From Cardiobacterium hominis (GTDB taxonomy: Bacteria > Pseudomonadota > Gammaproteobacteria > Cardiobacteriales > Cardiobacteriaceae): a stretch of 64,000 nucleotides of DNA. The notes beneath the pieces were generated by a model, which had not been told where the DNA came from, did no database searches, and worked only from the letters and a program-made list of their open reading frames with translations. The stretch spans positions 2,596,501 through 2,660,500 of the forward strand of contig NZ_LR134365.1 in NCBI RefSeq assembly GCF_900637305.1, given 5' to 3'. Of the stretch, positions 1 through 9,045 are shown piece by piece (the stretch's first letter is position 1; the number at the start of each line of letters is the position of its first letter). The position numbers and the translations under genes are program-made.

Positions 1-75
1 AACCAGCGCCAGCCAGACGGCGCTCGTGATGAAGGCGAGGAGTGCGAAAAAAGAAAGGGTTTTAGAGGGGGTCAT
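1..75 (-). CDS. FecCD-family iron ABC permease, N-terminal fragment (cut by window edge)
   Basis: Only the first 25 codons are inside the window. They read MTPSKTLSFFALLAFITSAV followed by WLALV, the start of a first transmembrane helix. It lies downstream of a FecB-like binding protein and a FecE-like ATPase on the same strand, so it is most likely the inner-membrane permease of that siderophore/haem importer. The identification rests on this context and on the hydrophobic N-terminus, because no family motif is visible. A gap of 331 bp with hairpin repeats separates it from the binding protein, so it may have its own promoter or have been displaced by repeat insertion. Confidence 0.6.
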   Translation of the reverse strand, partial: MTPSKTLSFFALLAFITSAVWLALV

Positions 76-406
76 AAATCAAAGCGATAAAGTGGGGAAA
101 GCCGTTTACATACAGGTTGAGCGCTCAGGTGTATGTAAATAGAAGATCGGGTAGTGGGCGTAGCAAACAGAAGCCCGAAAAACCACGGAAAACCCCCTCC
201 CCCAGTGAGGGAGGGTTGGGGTGGGGGTTAAGTGGCATACCTCGCGGTTGAACAAACACGCCTTCACACTTCTCGCACCTCCCGCCGCCGCAATCGGTTC
301 CCATGAAAAACGCCAATGCCTTGTTCATGGGCGCCTCCCCCCCACGGGGAAGGGACTTTCCGCTGTTGTTGTCGCGCCTGTTCTCCCAGAGCGGTCAAGG
401 TGTCCT
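76..406. other. Repeat-rich gap inside the iron-uptake operon
   Basis: No convincing gene is present; the frames here are shadows. From about 200 to 240 there is a C-run/G-run inverted element (CCCTC...GAGGG and flanking C and G tracts). From 301 to 330 an inverted repeat CCATGAA...TTCATGG is followed by a CCCC...GGGG hairpin ending near 360. The same two-hairpin arrangement recurs at 46030-46085, so this is probably a dispersed non-coding repeat inserted between binding protein and permease. Confidence 0.55.
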
Positions 407-1269
407 CTACTTCCCATCCCCCACCATCGCCTCATGCACATAGCGCCCAAACAGCGCCACCGACTCCGGCCCGCCAAAAAGCCACACCGCCGGCACCTTG
501 CGCAAACAGCGGCGCGCGCCAAAACCAATGCGCTGCCACAAATAACTGCGCGAGAGCTCCACCTCCGTCATCCGCGGAAACGGCCCGACGATGATGAGGC
601 AGGTGTCTTCCGGCAACTGCGCCAACTCCGGCAGCGCAATCAGGCGGCTACCCCAGCGGTTGCCCGCACCCAAATCCGCCTGCTCCAGCCCCATCAAATC
701 CAGGGAAACCCGGAACAAACTGTTCGGCGCAAAAATCCGCAACTGGCGCGCATCGGCAAACTGCACCACCGCATAACGCCGCACCTGCGGCGCCGCCGCG
801 CGAACCTCGCGGCCATAAGCGGCAAGCGCGCTTTCCACCTGCTGCAAATAAGCGTCTGCCGCGGCGCGCTCGCCGATGGCATCGCCCATTTGTTGAGTCG
901 CCGTTACATACGTCGCCCAACTTTGCTGCGGCGCCTCATTGCCGCCATCAAACAACACATCCACCACCGGCACATCCGGCGGATACACCGCGCGCAGATG
1001 CGTATAAAAAAATTGTCGAACACCAACGACAGCGGCAACTGCGCCAACAACTCACGGTTGGGACGATAACGCTCGCCCAAATCCATCACCGACGGCGGCT
1101 GCACCGGATCACTCATCCACAGCGGATAAATGCGCTTGTCGCCCATCGCCAGCGGCGGAAAACCCATCGCCGTCAGCGTGGAGGCCATCGCCCAATTCGG
1201 CGTCACCACCCGTTCCGCGGCAAAAAGCGGCAGCGCCAGCGCGCACAACAAAAAGAGCCAAACCCTCAT
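407..1269 (-). pseudogene. FecB/FhuD-like iron-siderophore periplasmic binding protein, frameshifted
   Basis: The first part (start at 1269) has a cleavable signal peptide (MRVWLFLLCALALPLFAAE) and a periplasmic binding fold start (RVVTPNWAMASTLTAMGFPP). It reads to about codon 86 at NFF. The remainder (YTHLRAVYPPDVPVVDV to GDGK) continues in another frame and ends at 407. The switch coincides with an A7 tract at 1006-1012 (T7 in the coding strand), so a one-base slip explains the break. Start codon and ATPase stop overlap (1266-1269), showing translational coupling. Family role: binds a ferric siderophore or haem and hands it to the permease. The break could be a real mutation, homopolymer phase variation or a sequencing error. 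Restoring the frame gives about 287 residues, normal for class III binding proteins. Confidence 0.8.
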
Positions 1270-2030
1270 ACCACCGCCACCCGGTGCTTGCCGTCAGGAT
1301 GATCGAGCAAATGCAAATCCACACCAAACACCTCGCGCAGGGCAGCAGCCGACATCACCTCGCCAACCGGCGCAAAACGGCACAACCGCCCCGCCTTCAG
1401 CGCAATCAACACATCACAAAAACGCGCCGCCAAATTGATGTCATGAATAATCATCACCACCGTCAGCCCGCGCTCGGCCACGAGCCGCCGCACCAACTGC
1501 AACACCTCGACCTGATAAACAATATCCAGCGCCGCCAGCGGCTCATCGAGCAACAACACCTCACTCTGCTGCGCCAAACACAGCGCCAGCCACGCCCGCT
1601 GCCGCTCGCCGCCAGAAAGCGTATTGACCGGCTGCGCGGCAAAACGCGCCACATCCGTCTGCGCCATCGCCGCCTCCACACAGGCGACATCCTCCGCCGA
1701 AGGCCGCTGCAACCAGCCCTGCCAAGGAAAACGCCCCAACATCACCAGCTCGCGCACCAAAAAATCCGCCGCATCCGGCAACTTCTGCGGCAACGACGCA
1801 ATCCGCCGCGCCTGCGCCTTCGCCGAAAACGCATGCACCGCCGCGTCATCGAGCAACACCGCGCCGGAAGACGGCAACAACTCGCCGCCCAGCAGACGAA
1901 TCAGCGTGGACTTGCCCGCGCCGTTATGCCCGATCACCCCATAAAACTGACCGGGCGCCAAAGAAAAAGAAACCGCATCGAGCAGGACGCGGTCGCCAGA
2001 GCGAAAAGAAACGCTATCGAGAGAAAGCAT
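1266..2030 (-). CDS. FecE/FhuC-type iron-siderophore ABC transporter ATPase
   Basis: A 254-residue cytoplasmic ATPase that powers ferric-siderophore or haem import with the FecB-like and FecCD-like products downstream. Visible motifs are Walker A GHNGAGKST (residues 34-42), signature LSGGERQR, Walker B EVLLLDEPL followed by the D-loop region ALD, and the switch histidine in MIIHDINLAARF. The length is typical of FecE/FhuC. It is the first gene of a minus-strand operon whose promoter should lie in the AT-rich stretch at 2040-2140. A 7-bp inverted repeat there is a candidate iron-regulator site. The exact substrate cannot be read from the sequence. Confidence 0.92.
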   Translation of the reverse strand: MLSLDSVSFRSGDRVLLDAVSFSLAPGQFYGVIGHNGAGKSTLIRLLGGELLPSSGAVLLDDAAVHAFSAKAQARRIASLPQKLPDAADFLVRELVMLGRFPWQGWLQRPSAEDVACVEAAMAQTDVARFAAQPVNTLSGGERQRAWLALCLAQQSEVLLLDEPLAALDIVYQVEVLQLVRRLVAERGLTVVMIIHDINLAARFCDVLIALKAGRLCRFAPVGEVMSAAALREVFGVDLHLLDHPDGKHRVAVV

Positions 2031-2075
2031 AAAAAAAGCAGGGAGAAAGAAAACGCGGGCAGCATAAATATCGCC

Positions 2076-2098
2076 TTAATAATAGCCAATCTTATTAA
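2076..2098. promoter_or_regulatory. Inverted repeat upstream of the iron-uptake operon, possible Fur-type operator
   Basis: A perfect inverted repeat TTAATAA-N9-TTATTAA sits in AT-rich DNA about 46 bp upstream of the ATPase start. The position and AT-rich character suit a Fur box in front of an iron importer, but the match to the GATAATGATAATCATTATC consensus is only partial, so the regulator is a guess. Confidence 0.35.
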
Positions 2099-2174
2099 AA
2101 TTTTTAATTTCAGCGCGGGTCGATGAAAAATCCGCAAGCATACGCGCCGCCCCCGCGAACGCCCGACAAAAGAC

Positions 2175-2208
2175 TATAATTTGCGCCAGTTTTCCCCCCA
2201 ACAAGGAG
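2175..2208 (+). promoter_or_regulatory. -10 element and ribosome binding site for the 368-aa secreted protein
   Basis: A consensus TATAAT lies at 2175-2180 and an AAGGAG Shine-Dalgarno at 2203-2208, eight bases before the ATG at 2216. No good -35 hexamer is visible 17 bp upstream. Confidence 0.5.
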
Positions 2209-2215
2209 TATCCCG

Positions 2216-3322
2216 ATGCACCACAAACCCCTCGCCCTGCTCGTCGCGCTTTTCGCGGGCAGCGCCCACGCCGCCGCGACATCCTTCGCCGACAGCGTCC
2301 CCGAAAAAGCCGAAGGCGTACCGCTCGCCTACATCGGCAAAACCACCACCGCCGCCACCGCCCTGACACTCACCTTCAAGCCCGACGGCGGCCACGACAT
2401 CGGCGCGCTGCCACAAGGCGGCAAACTGCAAGTATTGCTCGTCGATGACAAAGGCAACCACCTCGTCGCCAGCGACTACGGCATCGTCGGCTGGGCGCAG
2501 GCGCGCGAAAACAAAGACGCAGGCAGTGAGGCCTTCCCCGCACTGGAAACCGTCGAAGACAAAGAAGCCTACGCCACCATCCACTACAACCCGCAACTCG
2601 CGGAAAAACGCGACGAACGCTACTACTTCGCCAACGAAGGCGAGGATAACCCCGCCATCGCGGGCGTACCCCAGCCGAAAAAAGACGGCGAAGACGACTA
2701 CAGCGAGACCCGTCACCGCCTGCTCGAAACCGCGCTTGCGCCGGGCGGCGCGCGCTACCACGTCGATTGCAGCCCCGGCGTTGAAGGCGGGCCGTACTGC
2801 GTCCTCGTCCCCGTCAGCAAAACCCTGCCGGCAAGCGACGACGGTATCGGCGTCCCCGAAAACCTGACCCTGCCCGGCAACGGCTACCTCTACAGCCACA
2901 CCGACGACGGCGCCCGCTACTTCCGCGCCCGCGAAAAATGGCGCGTCAAAGACAAAGACGCGCAAAACATCGAACAGCCCTACTACTACCTCGGCGTGGA
3001 AACCACCTACCACGGCCGCTGGCACCAGGACGAAAGCGGCGACAACGCGCCGGAAAACCGCGCTGAGCCGCTGAAACTCACCGACCGCATCGACGGCAAC
3101 AAAACCGTCGCCGAAGTCGCGCCCGGCAGCAAAATTACCCTCGTCCTGATTCAGCAGCGCTTTGTCGAGCGCGAAGGCGAAGAACTCGATTACGAACAGC
3201 GCATCCCCGCCTGGCTGCTCGTCAAAACCGCGGATGGCAAAAGCGGTTGGGTAAAAATCGAGACGATGAACCCGGACAACCCCTTCCCGAACATCGAAGA
3301 ACTGCACGGCTTCGCCGGCTAA
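2216..3322 (+). CDS. Secreted acidic protein of unknown function
   Basis: A 368-residue protein with a clear Sec signal peptide (MHHKPLALLVALFAGSAHAA, cleavage after AHA). The mature part is rich in Asp, Glu, Gly and Pro and has no motif I recognise. The C-terminal third (WLLVKTADGKSGWVKIE) resembles a bacterial SH3-like strand pattern, but weakly. ATG at 2216 is chosen because of the AAGGAG at 2203-2208. The gene stands alone between the divergent iron operon and an intrinsic terminator at 3339. A 5' fragment of a close paralogue (same signal peptide style and the VPLAYIGK motif) begins 66 bp downstream, so the locus once held at least two tandem family members. A periplasmic or extracellular location is likely. 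Function is unknown. Confidence 0.75.
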   Translation: MHHKPLALLVALFAGSAHAAATSFADSVPEKAEGVPLAYIGKTTTAATALTLTFKPDGGHDIGALPQGGKLQVLLVDDKGNHLVASDYGIVGWAQARENKDAGSEAFPALETVEDKEAYATIHYNPQLAEKRDERYYFANEGEDNPAIAGVPQPKKDGEDDYSETRHRLLETALAPGGARYHVDCSPGVEGGPYCVLVPVSKTLPASDDGIGVPENLTLPGNGYLYSHTDDGARYFRAREKWRVKDKDAQNIEQPYYYLGVETTYHGRWHQDESGDNAPENRAEPLKLTDRIDGNKTVAEVAPGSKITLVLIQQRFVEREGEELDYEQRIPAWLLVKTADGKSGWVKIETMNPDNPFPNIEELHGFAG

Positions 3323-3338
3323 ACCGCCACCACACCGC

Positions 3339-3368
3339 CCGGACGACACCCCTGCCGTCCGGTTTTTT
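3339..3368 (+). terminator. Rho-independent terminator
   Basis: Stem CCGGACG (3339-3345) pairs with CGTCCGG (3356-3362) and is followed by T6. It closes the 368-aa secreted protein gene. Confidence 0.85.
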
Positions 3369-3378
3369 GCATACATCA

Positions 3379-3915
<537 letters not shown>

Positions 3916-3959
3916 TTAATGATGCAATCATTATGTTCCATCGTCTGTTAGGAGGGGAA

Positions 3960-4520
3960 ATGCTCAAAAATCTCATCGATCCAAACGAAACTATCTTGTG
4001 GCAGGGTAAACCGCACCATTTTTTATATACACTAGGTAATCCGCTCATTTATCCTTTTGCTCTGTGTTGGGGGATTTTTGACTTGTTTTTTATGACAAAG
4101 TTCAATGCCGCATCGCACGGAATCTTCCCGTTTATGAATTTCTTTATGTTTCTTCACCTGGCCCCGGTGTGGTACGCGCTGTTTTCGCCTGTTTATCGTT
4201 TTTTTAATTGGTACCGCATTGATTATGCACTTACCGATAAACGCCTGTATTTCACCGCTGGGCTTATCGGGCTGGATATCACCAGTGCCGAACTGCCCGA
4301 AGTGCAGAATTTGCGCGTGTATGTGGGCGTGATGGAAACCCTGTTCAAGCGGGGGACCATTCGTTTTGGTAATACAAATGCCCTACGTTTCGTGGAAAAG
4401 CCTTACGAGGTTTATAAGCAGATTCAGCAAACCGCGATGGATATCACCACAGACCGTCAATTTCCCAACCAATTGCGTCCCCAAGAAAATCCGGGCTATC
4501 AAACCCGGTATAAGCCTTAA
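3960..4520 (+). CDS. Membrane protein with bacterial PH (bPH2/DUF304-like) domain
   Basis: 186 residues from ATG 3960, chosen because GGAGGGG lies just upstream; the open frame extends further 5' without a ribosome site. Residues about 25-45 and 60-85 are membrane segments (FLYTLGNPLIYPFALCWGIF; the FMFLHLAPVWYALFSPVYRF region). The rest (IDYALTDKRLYFTAGLIGLD...ELPEVQNLRVY) is the beta-rich bPH2 pattern found in many small membrane proteins of unknown role. Base composition is more AT-rich than the neighbours. The gene ends in a terminator built from the AG-muc variant of the Neisseria uptake sequence, so acquisition from a Neisseria relative is likely. Confidence 0.75.
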   Translation: MLKNLIDPNETILWQGKPHHFLYTLGNPLIYPFALCWGIFDLFFMTKFNAASHGIFPFMNFFMFLHLAPVWYALFSPVYRFFNWYRIDYALTDKRLYFTAGLIGLDITSAELPEVQNLRVYVGVMETLFKRGTIRFGNTNALRFVEKPYEVYKQIQQTAMDITTDRQFPNQLRPQENPGYQTRYKP

Positions 4521-4541
4521 TATTTTTGAGCTACCTAAAAC

Positions 4542-4581
4542 AGGTCGTCTGAAAGCAGGTTTTGCTACTTTCAGGCGGTCT
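4542..4581 (+). terminator. Terminator formed by a Neisseria-type DNA uptake sequence
   Basis: AGGTCGTCTGAA at 4542-4553 matches the AG-mucDUS dialect of Neisseriaceae. It forms the left arm of a hairpin whose right arm CTTTCAGGCGGTCT (4568-4581) is an imperfect inverted copy followed by T-rich DNA. Inverted uptake sequences used as terminators are typical of Neisseria genomes. Confidence 0.8.
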
Positions 4582-4613
4582 TTAATTTAGGGGCTGTACT
4601 AGATTAGCCCTAA

Positions 4614-5445
4614 GAACGTGTTCATTCTCTGCTGTAAACTATCGGCATGAACAGAAAAACCTACCCAAGCGATATCAGTCGCGAGCAATTTGCGCCTCTC
4701 CTCCCCCTGTTGGAAAGTGCCCGTAAACGCACAGCGCCACGCCAGGTGGACTTGTACGATGTCTCGTGCCATTCTCTATCTGCAACGCACCGGCTGCTCC
4801 TGGCGCGCTTTGCCGGGCGATTTCCCCAAATGGCGCACCGTGCATTCCTACTTCCAGAGATGGACTGCGCCACGCGAGAGTGGCATCAGCATCCTTGAGG
4901 AAGCATTAAAAAAATCAGGTAGTTGCGAAGCGCCGCAAGCAGGGGCGCCATGAAGCAACCACTTTCCTGATTATTGATGCGCAGAGTGTGAAGAACACGG
5001 ATACCGCCATGGAAAAAGGCTACGATGCGGGCAAGAAAGTGAGCGGTATCAAGCGGCATATAGCGGTTGACACGCAGGGTTTGCCGCATGCGCTTGCGGT
5101 AACGACGGCGGATGTTACGGATAGAAAAGGTTGTCTTTTGGCACTAAAACGCGAGCTGGATAGTCTTGGTGCGATACAAAAAATCCTTGCTGACGGTGGT
5201 TACACGGGTCAGGCATTTGCTTTGTCGGTACAGGAGTTGATTGGTGCGGAGGTAGAGATTGCCAAACGAAACGAATTACACCGTTTTGCAGTATTGCCGA
5301 AGCGATGGGTAGTAGAGCGCAGCTTTTCCTGGTTGGAAAAGAACAGGCGGCTTTGGAAAAACTGCGAGCGTAAGTTGAGTACCAGTCTGCAAATGGTAGC
5401 TTTGGCTTTCTTGGGAGTCCTGCTACGAAGACTGTGAACACGCTC
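4614..5445 (+). mobile_element. IS5-family insertion sequence (IS427-type layout), copy A
   Basis: 832 bp bounded by the inverted repeats GAACGTGTTCA and TGAACACGCTC. Relative to intact copy B it lacks 8 bp near the left end and 2 bp inside the first transposase frame. The flanking trinucleotides are TAA on the left and TTA on the right, so no direct target duplication remains. Four copies of this element occur in the window (A-D), all in the same orientation. Confidence 0.9.
4647..5437 (+). pseudogene. IS5-family transposase, copy A (orfA frameshifted)
   Basis: The first frame starts MNRKTYPSDISREQFAPLL as in copy B but loses frame after VDLYDV because of a 2-bp deletion, and stops at 4898. 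The second frame (4988-5437) keeps DAQSVKNTD, the second catalytic Asp in ILADGGYTG and the Glu in WVVERSFSWLEKNRR, so the DDE catalytic half is intact. Without orfA the element should be immobile on its own but could be moved by copy B. Confidence 0.85.
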
Positions 5446-5614
5446 TTAGAGCGCAGGATGCCACACAGTGTAAAACCGGCACAGCGGTAAATGCCAAGAG
5501 CGGGATAGTTGCAGGATAGTGCAGAGCGAAATTCAGTCTGCCATGCATTTCTTCACTTTCACCACCCGACATACGCCGCTTGACGCACATCCAAACTCGA
5601 ATTTCGCGCAAAAG

Positions 5615-5638
5615 AAAACCCCGCTCAAGCGGGGTTTT
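5615..5638. terminator. Bidirectional terminator next to yceI
   Basis: AAAACCCCGC (5615-5624), loop TCAA, GCGGGGTTTT (5629-5638). It serves the minus-strand yceI gene. The 170 bp between IS copy A and this hairpin hold no gene I can recognise. Confidence 0.85.
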
Positions 5639-5657
5639 CTTATTCAGGCGAAGCCTT

Positions 5658-6224
5658 TTACTTCGCCGCTTCTTTCTTGTCACCGGCACGGATGCCTTCG
5701 CCGGAAACGCTGACCTTCACCAGCGGCGCGACCTCGATATTGGCGCCGTAATCGGCGGGTTTCAGATCAAAGGCAGTGCTGAAGCCACTGCGGTAGCCGC
5801 CCCACGGGTCGCTGCCTTCGCCCACTTTGCTAACCGGCACGGTGATGCTTTGCGTTTTACCGTGGAAGGTGAGGTCGCCAGTGAGTTGACCGTCTTTCCA
5901 GGCGGTGGATTTGAAGGTGGCTTCCGGGTACTGGCTGCTTTCCAGGTATTTTTGCAGGTGTTCGTCGCGCTCGCCGAAGCCGGTATCCAGCGAAGGGATT
6001 TTGACGGTTACGGTTACGTCTTTGATTTCGCCGCTGTCGCTGTCGTAGGTGTAGCTACCGCTTACGTCTTTGAAGAGACCGGGAATGGTGCTATAGCCAA
6101 GGTGGGAAACGCCGATTTGCACGTAGAAGTGGGTTGGGTCAATGTCGTATTTGACTGGGGCGGCGATGGCGGCGCTGCCAGCAAACAGGGCGGCAGTTAA
6201 AAGTGCGCTGCGGATAGTTGTCAT
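5658..6224 (-). CDS. YceI-family periplasmic lipid-binding protein
   Basis: 188 residues from ATG 6224 (the upstream in-frame Met at 6338 gives an unlikely leader; GGAG lies about 10 bases before 6224). Signal peptide MTTIRSALLTAALFAGSAAI with cleavage after AIA-A. The mature protein follows the YceI beta-barrel pattern: YDIDPTHFYVQIGVSHLGYS, then LFKDVSGSYTYD, IPSLDTGFGERDEHLQKYL, YPEATFKS and the C-terminal SGFSTAFDLKPADYG. Family members form an extended lipocalin-like barrel binding isoprenoids such as octaprenyl phosphate or quinones in the periplasm. The gene is monocistronic between terminators. Confidence 0.9.
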   Translation of the reverse strand: MTTIRSALLTAALFAGSAAIAAPVKYDIDPTHFYVQIGVSHLGYSTIPGLFKDVSGSYTYDSDSGEIKDVTVTVKIPSLDTGFGERDEHLQKYLESSQYPEATFKSTAWKDGQLTGDLTFHGKTQSITVPVSKVGEGSDPWGGYRSGFSTAFDLKPADYGANIEVAPLVKVSVSGEGIRAGDKKEAAK

Positions 6225-6368
6225 GGAGGTTCTCCGGTTGTGAATGAAGCGGCGCATGGTAGCCACTATGCTTTGCGGGGTCGTTACGGTTTGGCTATTT
6301 GCAATCCTGTGCACAAAAAGCGCTGCAAACAGATGCAAATTCTGAACGAATGCCGCGTGAACGCTGAT

Positions 6369-6397
6369 AAAAAACTCCGCTCGAGGCGGAGTTTTTT
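6369..6397. terminator. Bidirectional terminator after pcp
   Basis: ACTCCGC (6374-6380), loop TCGAG, GCGGAGT (6386-6392), flanked by A and T runs on both sides. It ends the minus-strand pcp operon. Confidence 0.85.
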
Positions 6398-6412
6398 AAT
6401 CGTGGCTGCCGC

Positions 6413-7033
6413 TTAATCCAAAGCTGCAATCATCGTTTCAAACCCTTTGAGCAGGGTATCGAGCGACATGGTGGCGACTTGCGCGTCTTTGCCGCTGCGC
6501 ACCGCCATTTGTTCCGGCAGGTAGGGGATGTGGATGAAGCCGGCGGGGATGGCCGTTTTGCCTTGCGTGGTGAGGTAGTGCAGCAGGCCGTAGAGCAGGT
6601 GGTTGCAGACGTAGGTGCCAGCCGAGTTGGAGACGCTGGCCGGGATGCCCTGCGCCTTGACGTTCGCGACCATTTTTTTGATCGGCAGCGTCGCCCAGTA
6701 GGCGACCGGGCCGCCAGTGACGACGGGTTCGTCAATCGGCTGGTTGCCTTTGTTGTCGGGGATACGGAAGTCGTCGATATTGATGCCGACGCGTTCCACC
6801 GTGATGTCCGGACGGCCGCCCGCCTGGCCGATGGTGATGACGGCATTGGGCTGCAATTCTTCAATCGCCGCCTGCACGGCTTTCAGCGCCTCAAAACGCA
6901 CCACCGGGATTTCCCGCGCGATGACTTCGTAGCCGTTGATGGTTTTGCCTTGCAGGCCTTTCGCCACTTCCAGCGCGGGGTTGACGGATTCGCCGTCGAA
7001 GGGTTGGAAGCCGGTAATCAGCAGTTTTTTCAT
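6413..7033 (-). CDS. pcp: Pyrrolidone-carboxylate (pyroglutamyl) peptidase I
   Basis: 206 residues, the usual length for family C15. The cytoplasmic cysteine peptidase removes N-terminal pyroglutamate from peptides, releasing 5-oxoproline. Catalytic residues are in the expected places: Glu80 in DITVERVGIN, Cys143 in SNSAGTYVCNHLLYGLLHYL and His168 in GFIHIPYLPEQ. Start MKKLLITGFQPFDGESVNPA is the canonical N-terminus. It is the last gene of a three-gene operon after the DUF969 and DUF979 membrane proteins (15 bp gap), which probably import its substrates. Confidence 0.97.
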   Translation of the reverse strand: MKKLLITGFQPFDGESVNPALEVAKGLQGKTINGYEVIAREIPVVRFEALKAVQAAIEELQPNAVITIGQAGGRPDITVERVGINIDDFRIPDNKGNQPIDEPVVTGGPVAYWATLPIKKMVANVKAQGIPASVSNSAGTYVCNHLLYGLLHYLTTQGKTAIPAGFIHIPYLPEQMAVRSGKDAQVATMSLDTLLKGFETMIAALD

Positions 7034-7048
7034 GGTTTACCTCGTTAT

Positions 7049-8026
7049 TCAGAAGCCAAGGAAGTACATCAGAAGGATATTGACGCAGAGCATGATGAGC
7101 GCCATCGGGATTTGCGCCTTGATGACACCATATTTGTTGTCCATTTCCAGGAGCGCCGCCGGAACGATATTGAAGTTGGCGGCCATCGGCGTCATCAACG
7201 TGCCGCAATAACCGGCCAGCATGGCAATCGGCGCGACGATCAACGGGTTGGCGTGATGCAATTGGATGGCAAGCGGGATGCCGATACCGGTCGTCATCAC
7301 CGCAAAGGCGGCGAAAGCGTTGCCCATGATGACGGTGAAGAAGGCCATGCCGATGCAGTAAGCGGCGGCGACGGCGAAGCCGATATGGGTCGGCACGATT
7401 TGCGCGACGATGTAGGAGACGGTACCACCAATGCCGGCCTTGTCGAAGAGCGTACCGAGAGCGGCGAGCAGTTGCGAGAGGATGGCGGCCCAGCCGATGG
7501 CATCAAGCAGGCGGCGGCCTTCATGGAAGGATTGCAGCGGCGAGCCACGGGTGATGAGGAACACAAGCAGCAGCGACAGCAACGCGGCGACACCGAAGCC
7601 GATGAGCGCACCGAGGTCGGTGATACGCGGCCAGGCGATGAAAAAGGTGAGTACACCAACGCCGAGCACCGGGATGAAAAGCAAGTTGCCGAGGCGCGTG
7701 GCGGCAGCCAGTTTCGCAGCCGGTGCAGCTTCCTTGTATTCGCCTTTGCCCAGTTGCTTGGTGGCGACGATGACCGCCATCAGGATGACCAGCCAGCCAG
7801 CAATTTCCCCGGCGGCCAGTCCAGTCAGTTTGGCGAGATGATCGCAGCCGTAAAAGGTAATGGCATAAACAATCCAGAATACCGCTGTGCCAATCCGTTT
7901 CGGGTTCTTGCGGTCAACAATGGTCAAAATGCCGAATATCAGCAGATAAATGGCGCAAAAGATATAGACATAATCTAGAGTAATCACGCTTTTCAGCTGA
8001 AGCAGGGAAATACTTTCTTCTTTCAT
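7049..8026 (-). CDS. DUF979-family integral membrane protein, putative transporter half
   Basis: 325 residues with about nine to ten hydrophobic segments (for example LDYVYIFCAIYLLIFGILTI, WLVILMAVIVATKQL, ALLSLLLVFLITRG, IPMALIMLCVNILLMYFLGF). DUF979 proteins are nearly always encoded beside DUF969 proteins, and the pair resembles a split ion-transporter-superfamily carrier. The operon with pcp suggests uptake of pyroglutamyl peptides or 5-oxoproline; this is inferred from context. The gene lies 9 bp after the DUF969 gene and 15 bp before pcp. Confidence 0.9.
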   Translation of the reverse strand: MKEESISLLQLKSVITLDYVYIFCAIYLLIFGILTIVDRKNPKRIGTAVFWIVYAITFYGCDHLAKLTGLAAGEIAGWLVILMAVIVATKQLGKGEYKEAAPAAKLAAATRLGNLLFIPVLGVGVLTFFIAWPRITDLGALIGFGVAALLSLLLVFLITRGSPLQSFHEGRRLLDAIGWAAILSQLLAALGTLFDKAGIGGTVSYIVAQIVPTHIGFAVAAAYCIGMAFFTVIMGNAFAAFAVMTTGIGIPLAIQLHHANPLIVAPIAMLAGYCGTLMTPMAANFNIVPAALLEMDNKYGVIKAQIPMALIMLCVNILLMYFLGF

Positions 8027-8035
8027 GGCAGTATC

Positions 8036-8779
8036 CTAGGATTTATTGGTAGCAGTATCAGCATGAGAGCCTTGCGCGTTATAAGCGGCAATCTCTTTCT
8101 CAATGGATTTGTCGAAAAGATAGAAACGGATAATGGCCAGCAGTAAAACGATGATCGCTGTTGGTAGGCAATAGAACGCCATCGTCTCTAATTCGCTGGG
8201 CAGATTGTTTTGCTCCAATACGCCTTTAATCAACAATAATCCGCCGGAAGCGACAAACAGCAATTGCCCGAAGAAATTGCCGTAGTTTTCGCTGGCGGCT
8301 GCCTGGGCGCGGATGCGGTCCAGTGTTTCCTTGGAAGCCTGCCGTCCTTTCAGCGCTGCCGCTTCGCCCATCGGTGCAATCAGCGGGCGGATAAAGGTCG
8401 GGTGACCGCCCAGCGATACACCGAGAGCGACGATACATTGACGGATAAACATATAAAGACTGAATATCCGCCCGGCAGTCACGGCTTTCAATTTACCAAT
8501 CAAAATTTCCGCGCGTTCACGCAAGCCGTAATGCTCGGCGAGACCAATCACCGGCAATACCAGCACAAATAGCGACATATAGCGGTTCTTAATAAAGGCG
8601 TCACCAATGATGGTCACGATTTCACGCACACCCATCTTGGCGGCAAGACCGGTAACAAAACCGGCGACGATAACAACTAACAGCGCATTAAAACGCAGGG
8701 CCAAACCGACCACCATCACCAGAATGCCCGAAAGCACCCATAATTGCTGCGCATCCAGAAAATGTTGGGCATTTTCCAT
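8036..8779 (-). CDS. DUF969-family integral membrane protein, putative transporter half
   Basis: 247 residues and several membrane spans (VLSGILVMVVGLALRFNALL, VVIVAGFVTGLAAKMGV, YMSLFVLVLPVIGLAEHYGL, TAIIVLLLAIIRFYLF). LGGHPTFIRPLIAPM is the conserved DUF969 loop. ATG at 8779 is preceded by AGGAG about ten bases upstream, making it the first gene of the DUF969-DUF979-pcp operon. It most likely assembles with the DUF979 product as a two-subunit carrier. The C-terminus is charged and cytoplasmic (SIEKEIAAYNAQGSHADTAT). Confidence 0.88.
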   Translation of the reverse strand: MENAQHFLDAQQLWVLSGILVMVVGLALRFNALLVVIVAGFVTGLAAKMGVREIVTIIGDAFIKNRYMSLFVLVLPVIGLAEHYGLRERAEILIGKLKAVTAGRIFSLYMFIRQCIVALGVSLGGHPTFIRPLIAPMGEAAALKGRQASKETLDRIRAQAAASENYGNFFGQLLFVASGGLLLIKGVLEQNNLPSELETMAFYCLPTAIIVLLLAIIRFYLFDKSIEKEIAAYNAQGSHADTATNKS

Positions 8780-9045
8780 GGGAGAACTCCTAAATCAGAT
8801 AAAGAAAAAGAAAGAGGTTGTGCCATAAGGGGCATAGAAACGGTTGCGTGATGGGTGATTACCTCCTGCAAGGATGCGCCGATACGGCGAAATGTGTGAA
8901 ATTGGTGTGGAAATATGCGCTTTCATTACAAAATTGTCAAGAAATTGTGGAATTGCGCGTGAAATACGGGCGGATTATTGCGTTTTCTTGGGAATATTCC
9001 CGTTCTTTGAGCGAAAAAACGCGTCTTTCATATCATTCATGCTGA
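8780..9045. other. Upstream region of the DUF969-DUF979-pcp operon
   Basis: About 265 bp with no credible gene. It is rich in GAAATTG-like direct repeats (8890-8965) and should hold the operon promoter, but I cannot single out a -35/-10 pair. The small frames here have no ribosome binding site or recognisable product. Confidence 0.4.

Noticed and set aside
221-1069. 282-aa plus-strand frame opposite the binding protein
   Set aside because: Arg/His-rich shadow of the minus-strand gene; starts inside a repeat element.
6479-7978. 499-aa plus-strand frame opposite pcp and the DUF979 gene
   Set aside because: Antisense shadow; the opposite-strand genes have clear families, motifs and ribosome sites.
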